DNA from: Corella eumyota
Taxonomy: Eukaryota > Chordata > Ascidiacea > Phlebobranchia > Corellidae
Direction: 5' to 3'
NCBI GenBank assembly: GCA_963082875.1
Contig: OY720102.1
Location: forward strand, 7,626,001-7,690,000
Length of the DNA stretch: 64,000 bases
The number at the start of each line of letters is the position of its first letter. The first letter of the stretch is position 1. A program made the translations under genes and the position numbers. The notes below the pieces were generated by a model. It worked only from the letters and a program-made list of their open reading frames with translations, did not search any database and was not told the origin of the DNA. Shown here piece by piece: positions 1 through 11,875 of the stretch.

Positions 1-1209
1 ATCATTTTTCGTAAACCGCAGACTGCAAAAAACAATGGCATGAAAAAATAATTATGTCACGTGATCGCATTGTGATTTTGCAAAAATTCCAGGTATAGAA
101 TTTTTGTTATCGTCAAAAAAAAATCTTTGGGTATTTTTCATTTTTTCATTTGTTTAAAACCAAAAGTACACGCGGTAACCTTTTATATAGTAATAAAATT
201 GAATCATTATTGGGTATTTAGTTGTACAAAGTACATTTTGTAAGTCTAGTTAAACGACCATAAAAAAACTAGCTTAATTATATGAATATTAGAACTACAC
301 AACGCACATAATACTAACGCCTGTATACCTTTTTAAGGAGGCTGTCTTAATGTGAATGTTATTATTGAAACCATCACCACTAAAGCCACTATAACGTGTT
401 AGGTCATTACGGTTTAAAATAATATTTAAATAACTATATACCTAACCAATAAAAAGTAAGTGAGTAAATACAACATACCTGTATTTTATCAAATGTTAAA
501 GTTCCATTACAGGGATCATGCGTAGTTAATAAATCCATGAAAAATATGTCTTCAACATCACAGATTTTTTTTTAAATATTTATCGGCATTGTATATACCT
601 CTGTACTAGAAAAACAAAAACTTTAATATATTTTGTTGTAGTTTCACCACCCAACAGTACTATTAATATTTGCATATCTATATATATACTCCGTAACTTA
701 ATCCTATAGCTGACTTTTATATATTAACTAACTAATTGGGTGCGTTAACATTAACATATATGTTGTAACAAGAACAGTTTAAGACTTCTATGTGCTTAAC
801 TTTTTACTGTTAAAATAAAACTTCACGGGCATATTAAACAGGCAAGCCACGTCGTTTAACTTCAGCTTAAGCAATGTGCCTATCTAAAAACATCGCTTTT
901 GGGTTGTTCAAAAGTTAGATCTTAATTTAACGCCAACCAAGTTTGCAAAAACACACAAAGTTGGTCCTAATTTAGTTAGCTTTAAAAACAATATTTATTA
1001 CAAAATTTTAAAAAGGTATCACAAAAATTAAAAGAGACGTAAGTAATTAAAAGTATTTTTAAAACAAAGATAATATTTTATATTAAACAAGAAATAGGAT
1101 AGCTTATTAGATAGGTAATACTATCATTTTTGTCCAACTTTCACCTATTCAGTTTTTATTCTCCAACATAACTCTGCGTTTGTAATTAAATTTAAAAAAT
1201 ATTTTGAGT
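1..1209. other. AT-rich non-coding stretch 3' of the Stum-family gene
   Basis: I see no splice-bounded coding sequence and no recognisable repeat here. It lies downstream of the stop codon of the minus-strand Stum-family gene, so part of it is probably that gene's 3' UTR. Confidence 0.5.
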
Positions 1210-4103
1210 TCAGGTCTCGGCTATGAATTCCCTGTGCTCAATTGCCAAATACACCATTGTTATACCCCATGATATTGACCAAAACCAGCCGACCAAAAGA
1301 AAGGTTGTTGTGAATAATTGAGCGATGCCGATACCAACGTTAGTGCATATCTGTAAACAAAACAGTGTTAAGCCAGTAAGACCTAAGCATTCTAACCCAA
1401 ACAGAGTCAACAACCTGTACATTAAACTTTTTTTTTTGGATCACGTATGTTGTCCGGTTCTAGAGAAAACGTTATTACACTACGGCTCTTCTGAATTCTC
1501 TCGTCTGCATTACGGTGCGAGAGAATTATCACTTGCGGATTACGGTTTGAGAGAATTCTCTCCTATGGTAAACGACGCAATGTTTTGTTTAGAGCCAGAC
1601 AACATATGGGTCGCCTGAAAATGAGGGAATGGAAATTGAATAAACTGAAAATGAAGGAACGAAAAATTCGGTTTTTTCATCTTCCGGTTCCTTCATTTTC
1701 CGTTCCTTCATTTTCCATTTTTTCATTTTCCGGTTCCTTCATTTTCCGTTCCTTCATTTTCCGTTTCTTTATTTTCCGATTCCTTCATTTTCCGTTCCTT
1801 CAATTTCCGTTCCTTTGTTTTCCGATTTCTTCTTCTTTCGTCCTTCATTTTCCGGTTTCTTCATTTTCTGTTCCTTTATTTTCCTGTTCCTTCATTTTCC
1901 GTTCCTTCATTTTCCGGTTCCTTCATTTTCCGGTTCCTTTATTTTTCGTTCCTTCATTTTCCGGTTCCTTCATTTTCCGTTCCTTTTTTTTCCGATTTCT
2001 TCTTCTTTCGTCCTTCATTTTCCGGTTTCTTCATTTTCTGTTCCTTTATTTTCCTGTTCCTTCATTTTCCGTTCCTTCATTTTCCGGTTCCTTCATTTTC
2101 CGGTTCCTTTATTTTCCGTTTTTTTATTTTCCGATTCCTTTATTTTCCTGTTCCTTCATTTTCCGTTCCTTCATTTTCCGTTGCTTCATTTTCCGGTTCC
2201 TTCATTTTCCGTTCCTTCATTTTCCATTCCCTCAAATTCCGCGTCCCCGACAACATACGTGAACCAATTTTTTAATTGTTTTTTTTTTAGTTTAGGAATA
2301 TAAAAAATTATATTTGACTTACCAATCCAGGTATTTTATCTGTTGATAACGATTCCCTATCATTCTGTTCGTAAGTGATTCCTATACAGCAATACGTGAA
2401 GCCAGAAATCGCTGTACCTATAAAAGTTTTGAACAAATGTTACAATCAGAAATGTTTAATAATTAAAGTCATGTATTAGCAATATGTTTATACTTAAAAA
2501 TTAATAGAGTTGGTGTCACTGAACACAAAAATGGTTTTAACTTTAAATAATTTCACCTACTTTTAAAGTAATACAACTTAAAAAAAAAATTAATTAAAAG
2601 AAAGAGGAATCCCTGTTTGTGATGACGTAGAAAGTACTAGCTTGTTTGCATTCACTACGCTACTTAGTACTTTTTACGTCACATAGAAAATATGGTAACC
2701 TGTTTTTTTATGTTGATCATTTTCAAGTATTTTTGAAAATTAAATTGTAAGTGCCACAAACATTTTCTAAAGTTTCTAAAGTCATTTTGTGATTCAGTGT
2801 CAACCCTACTAACGTGCTATATACATCACTTACAAAATTGCAAAACTCTGTAATATAACATTTTAAGATTAGAACGCTTGATAAATACCTAAGCCAGGAA
2901 TAAGACAATTACAGATTAACAAACATATTGCAAGAGGTAAAGGTAAGACGGGTATTGCTTGTTTAGAGCCCTGCATACGACGGTGGGGCTGTAAAACAAA
3001 AATATTTTCTAATTTACAACAAATCAAATTAATTAGCCTAAGCTTTATTAAATTTTATAGGCTTTTGTGCAGCGGCGTGGGCCAGGTTTTAGAGCCAATA
3101 GTTATCACTACAAGAAAATGGTGGTTTGATTCCAAATGATTCCATATCAAAGTGTTCTCAGGCAAAGCATTCATAATATGTTTTGCTGGACACAAAAACC
3201 AATGGCAATTCCTATTTAAAATATAGTCTACGGGATAAAAAAGTTATACTTCACAAAAATTAAAGTTGACCTTCCCACATTAAAGATAATTTAAAATGCA
3301 TTTTAATAAAGCATAAAATGCAATAAATCTGTTTGCCTTGTTAGTGAAACCTACATTCTACATAACCTTTACATTGCCTATTTAAATATATATTTGATTC
3401 ATTATTATTTTTTTCCATCTTAAGGGAATATGTTTTCGATATTTTTTATCGGGTAAGGGTGTTCGGCTTGGGGCGTGTCTGAGCTATCCGTGAACGTCGA
3501 ACCCAAGGGCGAATAGTGTGGCGTTGGTGCGGTTCGAAGCTTAAACCTTTCGGCTCGTAGTCCGACGCCATGACCGGTTCACCACATTACTATGTTTTGT
3601 TTATTAACCTTTTTCTTTTTTTCCTTGTGCTGAAACGCGCTTTGTGCGACCACTGCATTTTTTACTAACTTCCACCTGGCGGCAGACGAGGGCCGACGAG
3701 CTTTCCACAGGCTTTCTTTGTCATTTGTGCTTGGGTTAAGGGTATCTAAATTACACCAGACCAAAATCAATAAAAACACCTTGGTATAAAGGTTAAACAT
3801 TTTTAAAAAATAGCAAACTTTACTTCCGTCCGATGTAACCGACTCCGTAACGTCATCAGTACTCGTGACGTCATCCTGTTTTTCGGTGAAAGACGTCACG
3901 ACGATCGAGGTGCCTCCGTTCGACAACGCTTTCTGATCTAATCCGATTGGCGTTAAAAACGTTTTTTTGTTTTGTAGCATCGGTATATCAAGTGTTTTTG
4001 TGACACCATTGGATGGCTTGACGTCAATTAGTTCTACGGGGTTATTGTCCGGGTTGACAGCATTTTTCCTCGAGGCCAAACTTGCCACCTTTGCCAAGTC
4101 CAT
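1210..4103 (-). CDS. Stum/SPEC3-family four-helix membrane protein, five exons
   Basis: Exons on the minus strand: 3824-4103, 3666-3745, 2889-2988, 2323-2417, 1210-1350. All junction phases close and give 231 residues. The N-terminal ~120 residues are polar and low in homology. The C-terminal ~110 are hydrophobic and match the Stum/SPEC3 family: exon 3 carries PVLPLPLAICLL...PGLGT (vertebrate STUM has a proline-rich start and a PG-GT turn), and the last exon carries GWFWSISWGITMVYLAI, like the family's final helix (GW..SI.WG...V.LAI). Drosophila Stum acts in mechanical sensing and sea urchin SPEC3 is ciliary; the role here is inferred from family only. The first intron is 78 bp, a multiple of three and free of stops. 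The donor after exon 2 (gtaaaa) is weak, so that boundary is the least sure. An SINE and a minisatellite element sit in introns. Confidence 0.8.
1438..2265. mobile_element. TIR element with internal minisatellites (copy A), in the Stum intron
   Basis: The ends are inverted repeats: GGATCACGTATGTTGTCCGG at 1438-1457 and, read in reverse complement, GGTTCACGTATGTTGTCGGG at 2246-2265, 18 of 20 bases the same. Inside are two tandem arrays. The first (about 1455-1580) has units of about 27 bp built on 'attacgg...gagagaattctctc'. The second (about 1676-2240) has 15-16 bp units of the type 'gttccttcattttcc'. Two more copies of this element type occur at 13687-14044 and 36147-36327. The long frames across the second array (Ser-Phe-Pro-rich) are by-products of the repeat. 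Confidence 0.7.
1676..2240. repeat. 15/16-bp minisatellite 'gttccttcattttcc'
   Basis: About 35 imperfect copies of a pyrimidine-rich 15-16 bp unit run head to tail. The left edge (1621-1675) holds the same unit in inverted orientation ('gaaaatgaaggaacg'), so the array begins as a short palindrome. It lies within the TIR element above. Confidence 0.85.
3437..3590 (-). mobile_element. tRNA-Arg-like SINE (family B), copy 1
   Basis: Read on the minus strand it starts 'gtggtgaaccggtcatggcg' and continues with 'tcggactacgagccgaaagg', a B-box-like 'cttcgaaccgc', and then the family's unrelated body 'cactattcgcccttggg...cggatagctcag'. It shares these blocks with copies near 34566 and 53497. It lies in intron 2 of the Stum-family gene. 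Confidence 0.75.
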
Positions 4104-5811
4104 GTTGTAGGTTTATGTCGAATCTGGCAGTATTATAAAGTTAACCGCATTCTGCCTTACTCTATATTAAACGTATGTTTACATATTTTGTCGTAATAGT
4201 TCCGAACAAAATCTGTGTTTAAATTTAACTAATTAATTTCTATATTTATATCTATATATATATATATATTACTTAGATAAAGTTTATGCTGCTAATTACA
4301 ATTTCAGTATTAGATATTGAAGTACAATTTAAAATAAACATTGCTTTTCTAACTGAAAGAAGTTGCCTTTTAACTGAAAACATATCGGTAAGTAAACCAA
4401 CGCGATGCCTTAATACATCACGCAGTCTAGAACTTTAAGCAACGTGTGTGAGTAAATAATTACTACAGTCAACTTTAAATCATGTATATAAAATATGCCA
4501 CCCCTCTACCGATTGATAAAGAGAAACTGATATCATATTAACCCTATTCAATTTTCTATAGTTCAGTACGGGTGTTTTTCGCCGAACAAAAGCTAAAGTA
4601 TTTTCCCTATCTATTTTGTAAACGAGCGGCTGATAATTAAAAACATGCTAAAAAATATACCTTAATAGGTCCTGTCAGTAGATTTTTATTGAAATTCGCT
4701 ATGCCAGGTAAACTGTGTGTTACTAGAGGGTACTGTACACTTTTTTATTACCTGAGAAATTCGTTTCAGACTAGCTTCTTAAACTTAGCCTACTTCGCGT
4801 ACGTGTTAGTTAAACAAAATATGTTTGCTAAAGGGAGGGAGAAGACCATAAAATCTCAGAATTGGCCAATATGTTGTAAATAAACGAAATGTAAATAGAC
4901 GAACAAATTCTGATGACATGTTGTTATAATATTGGATGACCTTGGGAAAGGTGGTCGGTTCGAATCCCGTTAAACCCCTTTTTTGAAGTTCGGTGCGAAG
5001 AAATAACCTTTTTTTCAAAAATATAGACGCACAAATTCTGATGACATGTGATGGTTATGAAGCCGGATGTCATTGCAAGAGGTGATAGGTTAGAATCCTG
5101 CTAACCCCTTTTTTTTAAGTTTGGTACAAAAAATTACTTTTTTTGTTTAATTTTTTTTATTATTTTTAAGTAAAACAAAAAACAACTTGTTTTTAAGATA
5201 TAACAATAGTCTACTGTAAGGGAGAATTAATCCAATCTGATGAAAATATGGATGATTAAGGTTTAAAATGCCTTGAGGGTTCATTTACAGCATTTATTTA
5301 CAAGTATTGGTAAACACATTACCACACCTCTAAATTAAATTGTTTTTCAAAAAAACAAACCGACCAGGTTACTTAAAGGATTAAGTTTTTAAATTACTAG
5401 CCGCAAGTTGTTTACTTCAATTTTGTGAAAAAAGTGTAACTTACAAAATAAACGCCGTTTAATATATTTTAAATAAGCAGCCCCTTTTTAAATTTTTTTT
5501 TACATTTTAGCACTCGGCTTTGTTATATAAATTATAGAAGAAAAAATCTTCATGTAAATATTAATACTTAAGACATGTTTTATAACATAAAATAAATTTG
5601 GCATTTTTTTTCTTCACATTATTGTAATTTTTATTGTATATCTTATTATTCACTTTTATTAATGTACGAAAAACCCAAATAGAAAAAAAACACATTTATA
5701 ATATGTTTAATTTTTTATTTTTCACAATTCAAAACGCACCAAATGGCAATGGAGAAATTTACATATTTGTTATACCATCAATCAATTTTTCTATTAATCA
5801 TCTTCGCCATC
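4104..5811. other. Intergenic region between the Stum gene start and Ly6-like gene A
   Basis: It contains the presumed promoter of the Stum-family gene (a run of TA repeats at 4250-4268) and a tandem tRNA-like SINE dimer (4898-5145). Otherwise it is AT-rich, with no coding frame I would defend. Confidence 0.5.
4898..5145 (+). mobile_element. tRNA-like SINE (family C), tandem dimer
   Basis: Two head-to-tail copies of about 125 bp each start 'acaaattctgatgacatg', carry a B-box ('ggttcgaatcc' in the first, 'ggttagaatcc' in the second), then 'aacccctttttt', and end 'agtt(c/t)ggt(g/a)c(g/a)aa' plus a T run. The layout (A/B-box-like head, short body, T-rich tail) suggests a Pol III-transcribed SINE. 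The family does not match the other two SINEs in the window. Confidence 0.6.
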
Positions 5812-7016
5812 TCAATCGCTATCACCATCAGAATCACCATCAGAATCACCATCAGAATCGTCATCAGAATCGTCGTCAGAATCGTCGTCAGAATCGTCGT
5901 CAGCATCGTCGCTGGATGGTGCTGGTGAGGGTGTTGGCAAGGCGTTTGAAATGTTGCAATAGTTTTCGGCACAACAGAAAGTGCAGGTACCCTCCTGCAT
6001 TAACAAAATTTAATCTCAAAGTTTTATATATTTTTTAAATTTTATAAGTGTTTATTTTAAATGGGCATTTTGGCACTTGTAGGCAATGGAGGGTAAATAA
6101 ACAAAAGCGTATTTAAATGAGTTTTTACTAACGTAAAGTCCTTTTAGCTAACAAATAAACTACTTTTTTACAGCAAACTATAGTTGAAAAAACGGGTATT
6201 TTAAATAATATTTGAAGAAAATATATATAATCAACGCTTTAGGTCATTTGATCTAACAAAATAACCTCTACTAAACAGCAAGCTGTTGTTAAAAACAATT
6301 TTTAAATAACAACTATAGAAAAAAATATCAGAAATGTGCAATATAAGTTAAATCTTACAAAGTGTAGTGGTTCTTCCATCGGTTCTTGTGTGCATAGCTC
6401 TTCATTTACCTTGGAAGCATTCAAACATTCGTATTGCTTTGCACAACTTTTCGTTACAACGAAGTGAATTTGGCAGCTGATTTCAGTTCGACAGACAGTC
6501 TAAAAAAACAACATGGCGAGTTAACATTATTTGATTACCCGTCTTATGGTTGACATTTTAATTATTGTAATATGATCGCAACTCTCAACTAATATTTACC
6601 AGCTTTAATTTAGACGCGCGCCAAAAAATAAAGTTTTTCTTATTTTGTGGGCTTATAACTTGGACGAACATATAAGCTTAATTTTTAATATGCAAGACGT
6701 TGTAATAATTAACGCAAATACCTCGTTGACTCCACATTTTTGTATAGTGAAGTTTCCACCGGTTCCAACGAAGCAATAAAGTTCATCATCGTCATCGCCT
6801 TAATACAAAAAAAAAATTAAATGAAAACAAGTTTTGTAAGTATCTGTTAACATTACTTTGCAGTTTAATATAATTAATACAATTTTAAAATCAAAATTGC
6901 TATCGAAATGTACACCGTTAACTTGGATTGAAATTAGATTAATGCTACTTACTATGGGCAAAAACGCAGGTGACCGAAATAAGGGCGACAAATGTCAAGG
7001 TCAAAATAAGCTTCAT
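5812..7016 (-). CDS. Secreted Ly6/uPAR-like protein A with Asp/Ser-rich tail
   Basis: Exons on the minus strand: 6953-7016, 6722-6798, 6359-6499, 5812-5994. They give 154 residues. Exon 1 is a signal peptide (MKLILTLTFVALISVTCVFA). Exons 2-4 carry a cysteine pattern ending in CTFCCAENYCN, which fits the CC....CN close of Ly6/uPAR (three-finger) domains. The mature domain has 11 cysteines, one fewer than an even set, because the second cysteine of the usual N-terminal pair is missing. After the domain comes a proline/serine stretch and an acidic tail of DDDS and DGDS repeats written in a 9-bp tandem repeat. There is no GPI signal, so the protein is probably secreted. Its exon lengths and phases match gene B at 8579-9661, which marks the pair as a tandem duplication. 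Confidence 0.8.
6561..6690 (+). mobile_element. MITE family with 'gtcacaactctcaactaatatttgcc' type end, partial copy
   Basis: The block 'gatcgcaactctcaactaat' followed by 'atttaccagctttaattta' and 'gtgggcttataacttggac' is shared with 17441-17812 and, reverse complemented, with 34693-34853. Only one end of the element is present. It lies in intron 2 of Ly6-like gene A. Confidence 0.6.
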
Positions 7017-8578
7017 TTCGACAACTTAAAACTTTATTAAAAACTTAAAAAATTTATCAATCTAAATAAAATAATATTAAATAAAGAACTACCTACGACG
7101 GCCCATATCTGATTTAATATATGTTAAACCTACATTAACTTAAGAAGCTAATGCTTGGTTTTTAAATGCGGACTGGTTATATTAACTAGTTAATGCGTTT
7201 CCCAGAAAAAAAAACACGTGATCTCTTTATTTTATTTTTTCGCAACTCTCTCTCTTTTTTTCTTTTTTTTGAGTTTCAAGTTTTAAAAAAAATACTTTCT
7301 GCACTTGTCTTCGGTTTAGAAAGCTTCAAACAAACCAATACAGTTATACACTACAACATTACAAAATAGAAGTTCATTGTTTATATTTATGTGTCATTTT
7401 TTAACCTGCTAATAGTTTCCGTAAAAAAACTATAGGCGAAATACTAGACTATCTTTTTTTCCCACGAATTGGAATAAACGGAATTATTAAATATTAAAAA
7501 AAAGGTTGAACTAAAATTCAGCTAAAATAATTTAAAATTTAATTTTGACAAATAAACAAAAATACGAATCTCCTAAAATTATCTTTTTATTTAAAAAAAT
7601 AAACTATGCAATTTTTTATTTAATAAAACATACGTTATAACTTAAACAAAGTCATGATGGGAATCAAACCCAAGACCTTAACAACTTTAATTTCAGTTAT
7701 AAAGACTCCGTATTCTTTGTAGGTGAAATTGAGTAAAGATTTTTAAAAAAATTAAAATTTTTAGAAAAGATTAAAATTTTAAAATCGCGAATGTAATTTT
7801 AGCAAGAAGAAGTAATATACCGTTCAGTGATAAACACGTCCCCTAATGATTAAAATATGATAATATCCTTAAATTCATTTACAAAAGGTGAACTTATACC
7901 GTTAAGATATTGTAACGTATCTTTTTGTCACGTGATCCCTTGTTATATATGTTAGCATGTGACTTGGTGTAAGTCTTTTATTTTCTATGGTTAAGTTGTT
8001 TACGTTTTTTTTTTTGTTAGGCACTTGATTTGACTCACAAGTTTTGAACCGAATTACGTATTTTGCTGTTTATTATTTATATATATATTTTTTTTATATA
8101 TTTTTATCCTCGATGTGGGAAGGTCGAATGCGCGACCTAAACATAGAGTAACAACCGCTATTCCGACCAAGTCTCGAGCGACTTGTGGCAGTTTGGGATA
8201 TTGTAGATTAATTGCCAAATAATTATGCTGATTAAGTGCTGGCTCAGCAGGAGTTCATACCGTTTATAGCGCCTTACTTCAGGGCGCTACAGCATAAGAG
8301 CAGTGAGGATGAAACTCACGACTTCATGTGGTGTAGCAAGTGTTCTTTCCACTACACCACGCTGCCGCCGTATAATTTATGTAATATGTGGTTCTATTTG
8401 AATAGGTTACAACGCTCTTAAAAACTGATTAAGCAAGACCCTGAGTATATTTTCATAACAAAATAAGGCACTAATTTTAGCAATCAATTTTCATTTATTT
8501 CTTGTGAATTTTAATATAACGAAAATATTGTGAATTGGCAAGAAACGGATTTGAAATTGATGAGTTTTGGGTGGATTT
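7017..8578. other. Intergenic region between the two Ly6-like genes
   Basis: It holds the presumed promoter of gene A and one main-family SINE (8106-8367). A tRNA-like fragment on the minus strand near 7650-7715 ('gggtttgattcccatca') may be an old SINE. I see no coding sequence. Confidence 0.5.
8106..8367 (-). mobile_element. Main tRNA-derived SINE (family A), copy 1
   Basis: This is a nearly full copy in reverse. Read on the minus strand it runs from 'gcagcgtggtgtagtgg' (A-box region) through the B-box region and 'gcgctataaacggtatgaac' to 'cctaaacatagagtaac' reversed and 'ccacatcgaggata'. I recall that a composite SINE named Cics-1 is described in Ciona; whether this family is that one needs an alignment. 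Confidence 0.85.
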
Positions 8579-9661
8579 TTAATCTTCTTCTTCACCGTCG
8601 CTGTCTCCCTCACCGTCAGTATCTTCTCCACCGTCGCTGTTTTCTCCTTCTTCTCCTTCCTCTTCTCCTTCCTCTTCTCCTCCCTCTTCTCCTTCTCCTC
8701 CTTCTTCGCCTTTTTCATCACTATCGTCGTAGAAGCAGTAAGTACAGACGCCCTCCTAAAAAAGAGAATTTTTTTAATAACGATAAAAAGAACCGAAAAT
8801 CGAAAAAAAATTGATTTACAAGAATAATATTTATTATAAACAAGTTACAATAATATATTTATATTTTTAAGACAGCATGATGTTGAATGTATAGTTAAAA
8901 TTACTTTGTTGTAACTTACAACATGGAAATCGCCATTTGGATCCGTACCGCAATCGTCTTCGTTGTCAGAAGCATCGCTCATGCATTCAACCAGTACAGC
9001 GCAACTTTTGATCACAACACGCGCTTCATCGATGTAGGTGACGTCAGTTTGGCAGGCGGTCTATAAAATTGTTATTAAATTGAATAGTGGCTGGTCAAAT
9101 TTTTAAAGAAGACATTTTTTTTTGTATTTGTTTGAGGTCGACGTCACGACCTAACCATAGAGTAACTAACATCAGTTACTCTGACCCAGTCTCGAGTTGC
9201 CATTGGCGGTTTGAGAAGTTATAGATTTATATTGCTAATTGAGTGTTGGCTTAGCAGAAGTTTCCATCGTTTATGGCGGCTTACTCAAGGGCGCTGCAGC
9301 ATTAGAGCTGTGGGGATTGAATCCAGGACCTCATGTAGTAAAGCCAAGTGTTCTAACCACTACACAACGCTATAAAATCTGATAGATTACCAAATGAAAA
9401 AAAAAATTAGTTAATTATACCCCCTTTATAATTATACCCCCTTACCTGATTTTCGCCGCATTTGGTAGAGTTAAACACGTCCACCCCAACATCGCAATAA
9501 ATTCCTTCATGAACTTCATCTTCTTCTCAAAACAATTTAAACAAGACTTTGTTTAAAATTTATTGATTTCTATTTACATGCAAAGTTATGAAAAACTTAC
9601 CGTGAGCGAAAGCACGCGCGGAAAACAGGGCCAAAATTGTCAATGTCAAAAACAGCTTCAT
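8579..9661 (-). CDS. Secreted Ly6/uPAR-like protein B with Glu/Gly-rich tail
   Basis: Exons on the minus strand: 9601-9661, 9446-9525, 8920-9060, 8579-8755. They give 152 residues. The signal peptide is MKLFLTLTILALFSARAFA. Cumulative exon boundaries fall at codons 47 and 94, as in gene A, so the two are tandem paralogs. Gene A's CC and CN closing cysteines are gone here: the matching stretch reads EGVCTYCFYDDSDEKG, and eight cysteines remain. The tail is an acidic run of Glu and Gly with SDG motifs in place of A's Asp/Ser tail. Whether the fold is still three-fingered is doubtful. It is probably secreted, with no GPI signal. A TATA-like 'ctatataag' lies on this strand at 9857-9866, about 200 bp upstream. 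Function is unknown. Confidence 0.8.
9134..9373 (-). mobile_element. Main SINE (family A), copy 2
   Basis: This is a reverse copy from 'gaggtcgacgtcacgacc' to 'accactacacaacgc', of the 'aagccaagtgttc' subfamily. It lies in intron 2 of Ly6-like gene B. Confidence 0.85.
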
Positions 9662-11875
9662 TTTAATGATATTTAACAATCAGAGATGTAAACCAAAAAG
9701 TTTCAACTCAATCTAAAACATGGCAAAAAAATGTTTAAATAATTTTCAAGCGCAACATAGACCTTTAAAACTATAGTCAATATAATGTTATGTGTAACTG
9801 ACTACACATCCAAGCAGGTTGGATAAGTTATATGCCTTGACCGTCGAATACACTTTTCTTATATAGGCCAACTTTTTACTTTCCATGAAATTTGCGGAAA
9901 CGAGCTGTGGGGCCTAATTTAAATCTTCGTTTTTTTCTGCGTGTTATACCAGAATAACGAGTTACATCGGTTAGTTTGGGAGAGGAAGGAGTATAGAAAA
10001 TTGGGCACGACGACTTGAAAGACAGTGAATAAAGTTAACCAAAACTTATCAATTTTAAATCTGTTTTTTTGTCGTTTAACAATATTTCGTTGTTTTAGAA
10101 TTCGCAAAAAAATAAATAAAAATTAAGTAATAAAATGTTTGTTTTTTCTTCTTGACGTCATTAGATAACTTTTTATGGATACTAAATGTAATTTTAGGCT
10201 ATAGTCTTAAACTAAACAACACTGCTTTTGAATAAACAATGTCGTACTTATATAAAATATCCTTATGCGATTTACGCGTTCCTGATAAAATCGTACTTTA
10301 TTTAAAGACCGACATTTTAGCACACAATAAAAGTTTTATAAATATTCATAAAAAATATTAACTAATTTTTTACTAAGATACCTGCTTTGTGTTAGTATAA
10401 TACACTTAAATTTCAAAAAAACTAATAATTTAAAAATTTTATGATAATTTTTACAGTTCTCAAGGTCGATGGTTCGATTCGCACTTGCGCTTTATTGTTT
10501 AATTAGCTTATTGTGTTTGACGTTATTAAATCGTTGAATTTAAAGTAACTTTTTTTTTATATAAGAAAAATATTTTTACAGGTGAAAAATAAATTAAACC
10601 ATTAACTGCTTTAAAGCTTGTTAAAAGTTGCTCCGCGTCTCCTAGAGTATTTTAGAATAGTGGAAAAATTTAGAACAAAGGTTAACCGTATAAGCAGTGT
10701 TCATTGTTTAAACAATAGGCTAAATTTATATTAAACACCGATATTTTACCCAGAAACCCAACAATTAAACCGATTAAATTCGTAGCAGGCCCACGTTTAT
10801 TTGCAAAGTTTGTAATCGCGCTGGGACAACCTAAAGATTAAAAGGTGTTGTGAGACACGTACTATGCCTGTGGTAGATTATGCCGGCGAAACGTGAAGAT
10901 TTCAGCCCAGAAATCCGGCTAAAGACAACGCATTTTGTTTAATAAAAGTTGCAAAAATCGCATTAAATGAGTTTTATGTTTTACTTGGAAAATTTAAGGA
11001 AACCAGACACCTTTTTGGTGGGTTTTGGTTTCGCAATTTTTTAATTTTATTTAAAACTCTAGACAGTAATCCGACTTATAGTTACTGATTGCTGTTTACG
11101 TTATTAAAAATCATTTTGGCACAACTTGCAAAAATGTTTAAACCTACTGAGTCATTGAATTTAGATTGAGATAAAATCTATAACAGGGTCCGGTGACCTA
11201 GTTACCACTTTGGGTGCCAACCACTTGTCAATCTTACTAAAAATAAGCAAATTAGAAACTAACACGTGGCAATTTGGCTCAGCCTAAAAACACTTTAACT
11301 GGAAATATAAATTAGCCTTGGCTAAAAACCGGATTTGACATTCAGCGATCTTAATTTTGACATTTTTGTGTTCAGGAAATGTGGTTGTTATTTAAAAAAA
11401 CTGTATATTAAAATGCGTATATTGTGCCACGGACCGGTAGAACAAACCCAGATTAAGAATTCGTCATCTAAACACAAAACAGACGCACCCCACCTATCAG
11501 CGAAATCTAAACACGAGTTATATTCGTTGTAAACACTTCATTGCCCCTCGTCCGGTCAATCCGGTTACTTAAACTGGTTCCTACTAATCCAGCAAACTGA
11601 TTCTATATTAGGTTAAGAATAACCTGCAGGGAAATAGAAAACATTTTGAAGTTGACCTACTTACAATTAAAAGCCACGCCCTTACATGTAGCTACTGCTT
11701 GGTTGCAAAATTTTAAAATCATGCCAGTTAAATTTCTAATGACAATTCACTTAATGCAAGCTTAAGCAGCATTGCCTTTTTGGCCACGTTATCTTATGCT
11801 GAAGGCAAACAAAAGCCTTGAATATTATTTGGGTTTATGCAATTAATAATAAATATCGTTTCATGTTACATATAT

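Noticed and set aside
1585-2303. Two long overlapping open frames rich in Ser, Phe and Pro
   Set aside because: Both are read through a 15/16-bp minisatellite inside a TIR element in an intron of another gene. The protein pattern follows from the repeat.
3061-3180. Possible degenerate SINE head ('gcagcggcgtgg...tggtggtttgattcc')
   Set aside because: Only scattered matches to the family-A head; no body or 3' end could be followed.
7640-7720. Possible minus-strand tRNA or SINE ('gggtttgattcccatca')
   Set aside because: One B-box-like arm only; no second copy in the window and no full cloverleaf.
10455-10500. Possible tRNA gene ('ggttcgattcgcacttgcgc')
   Set aside because: A B-box-like sequence is present, but I could not build acceptor, D and anticodon stems upstream of it.
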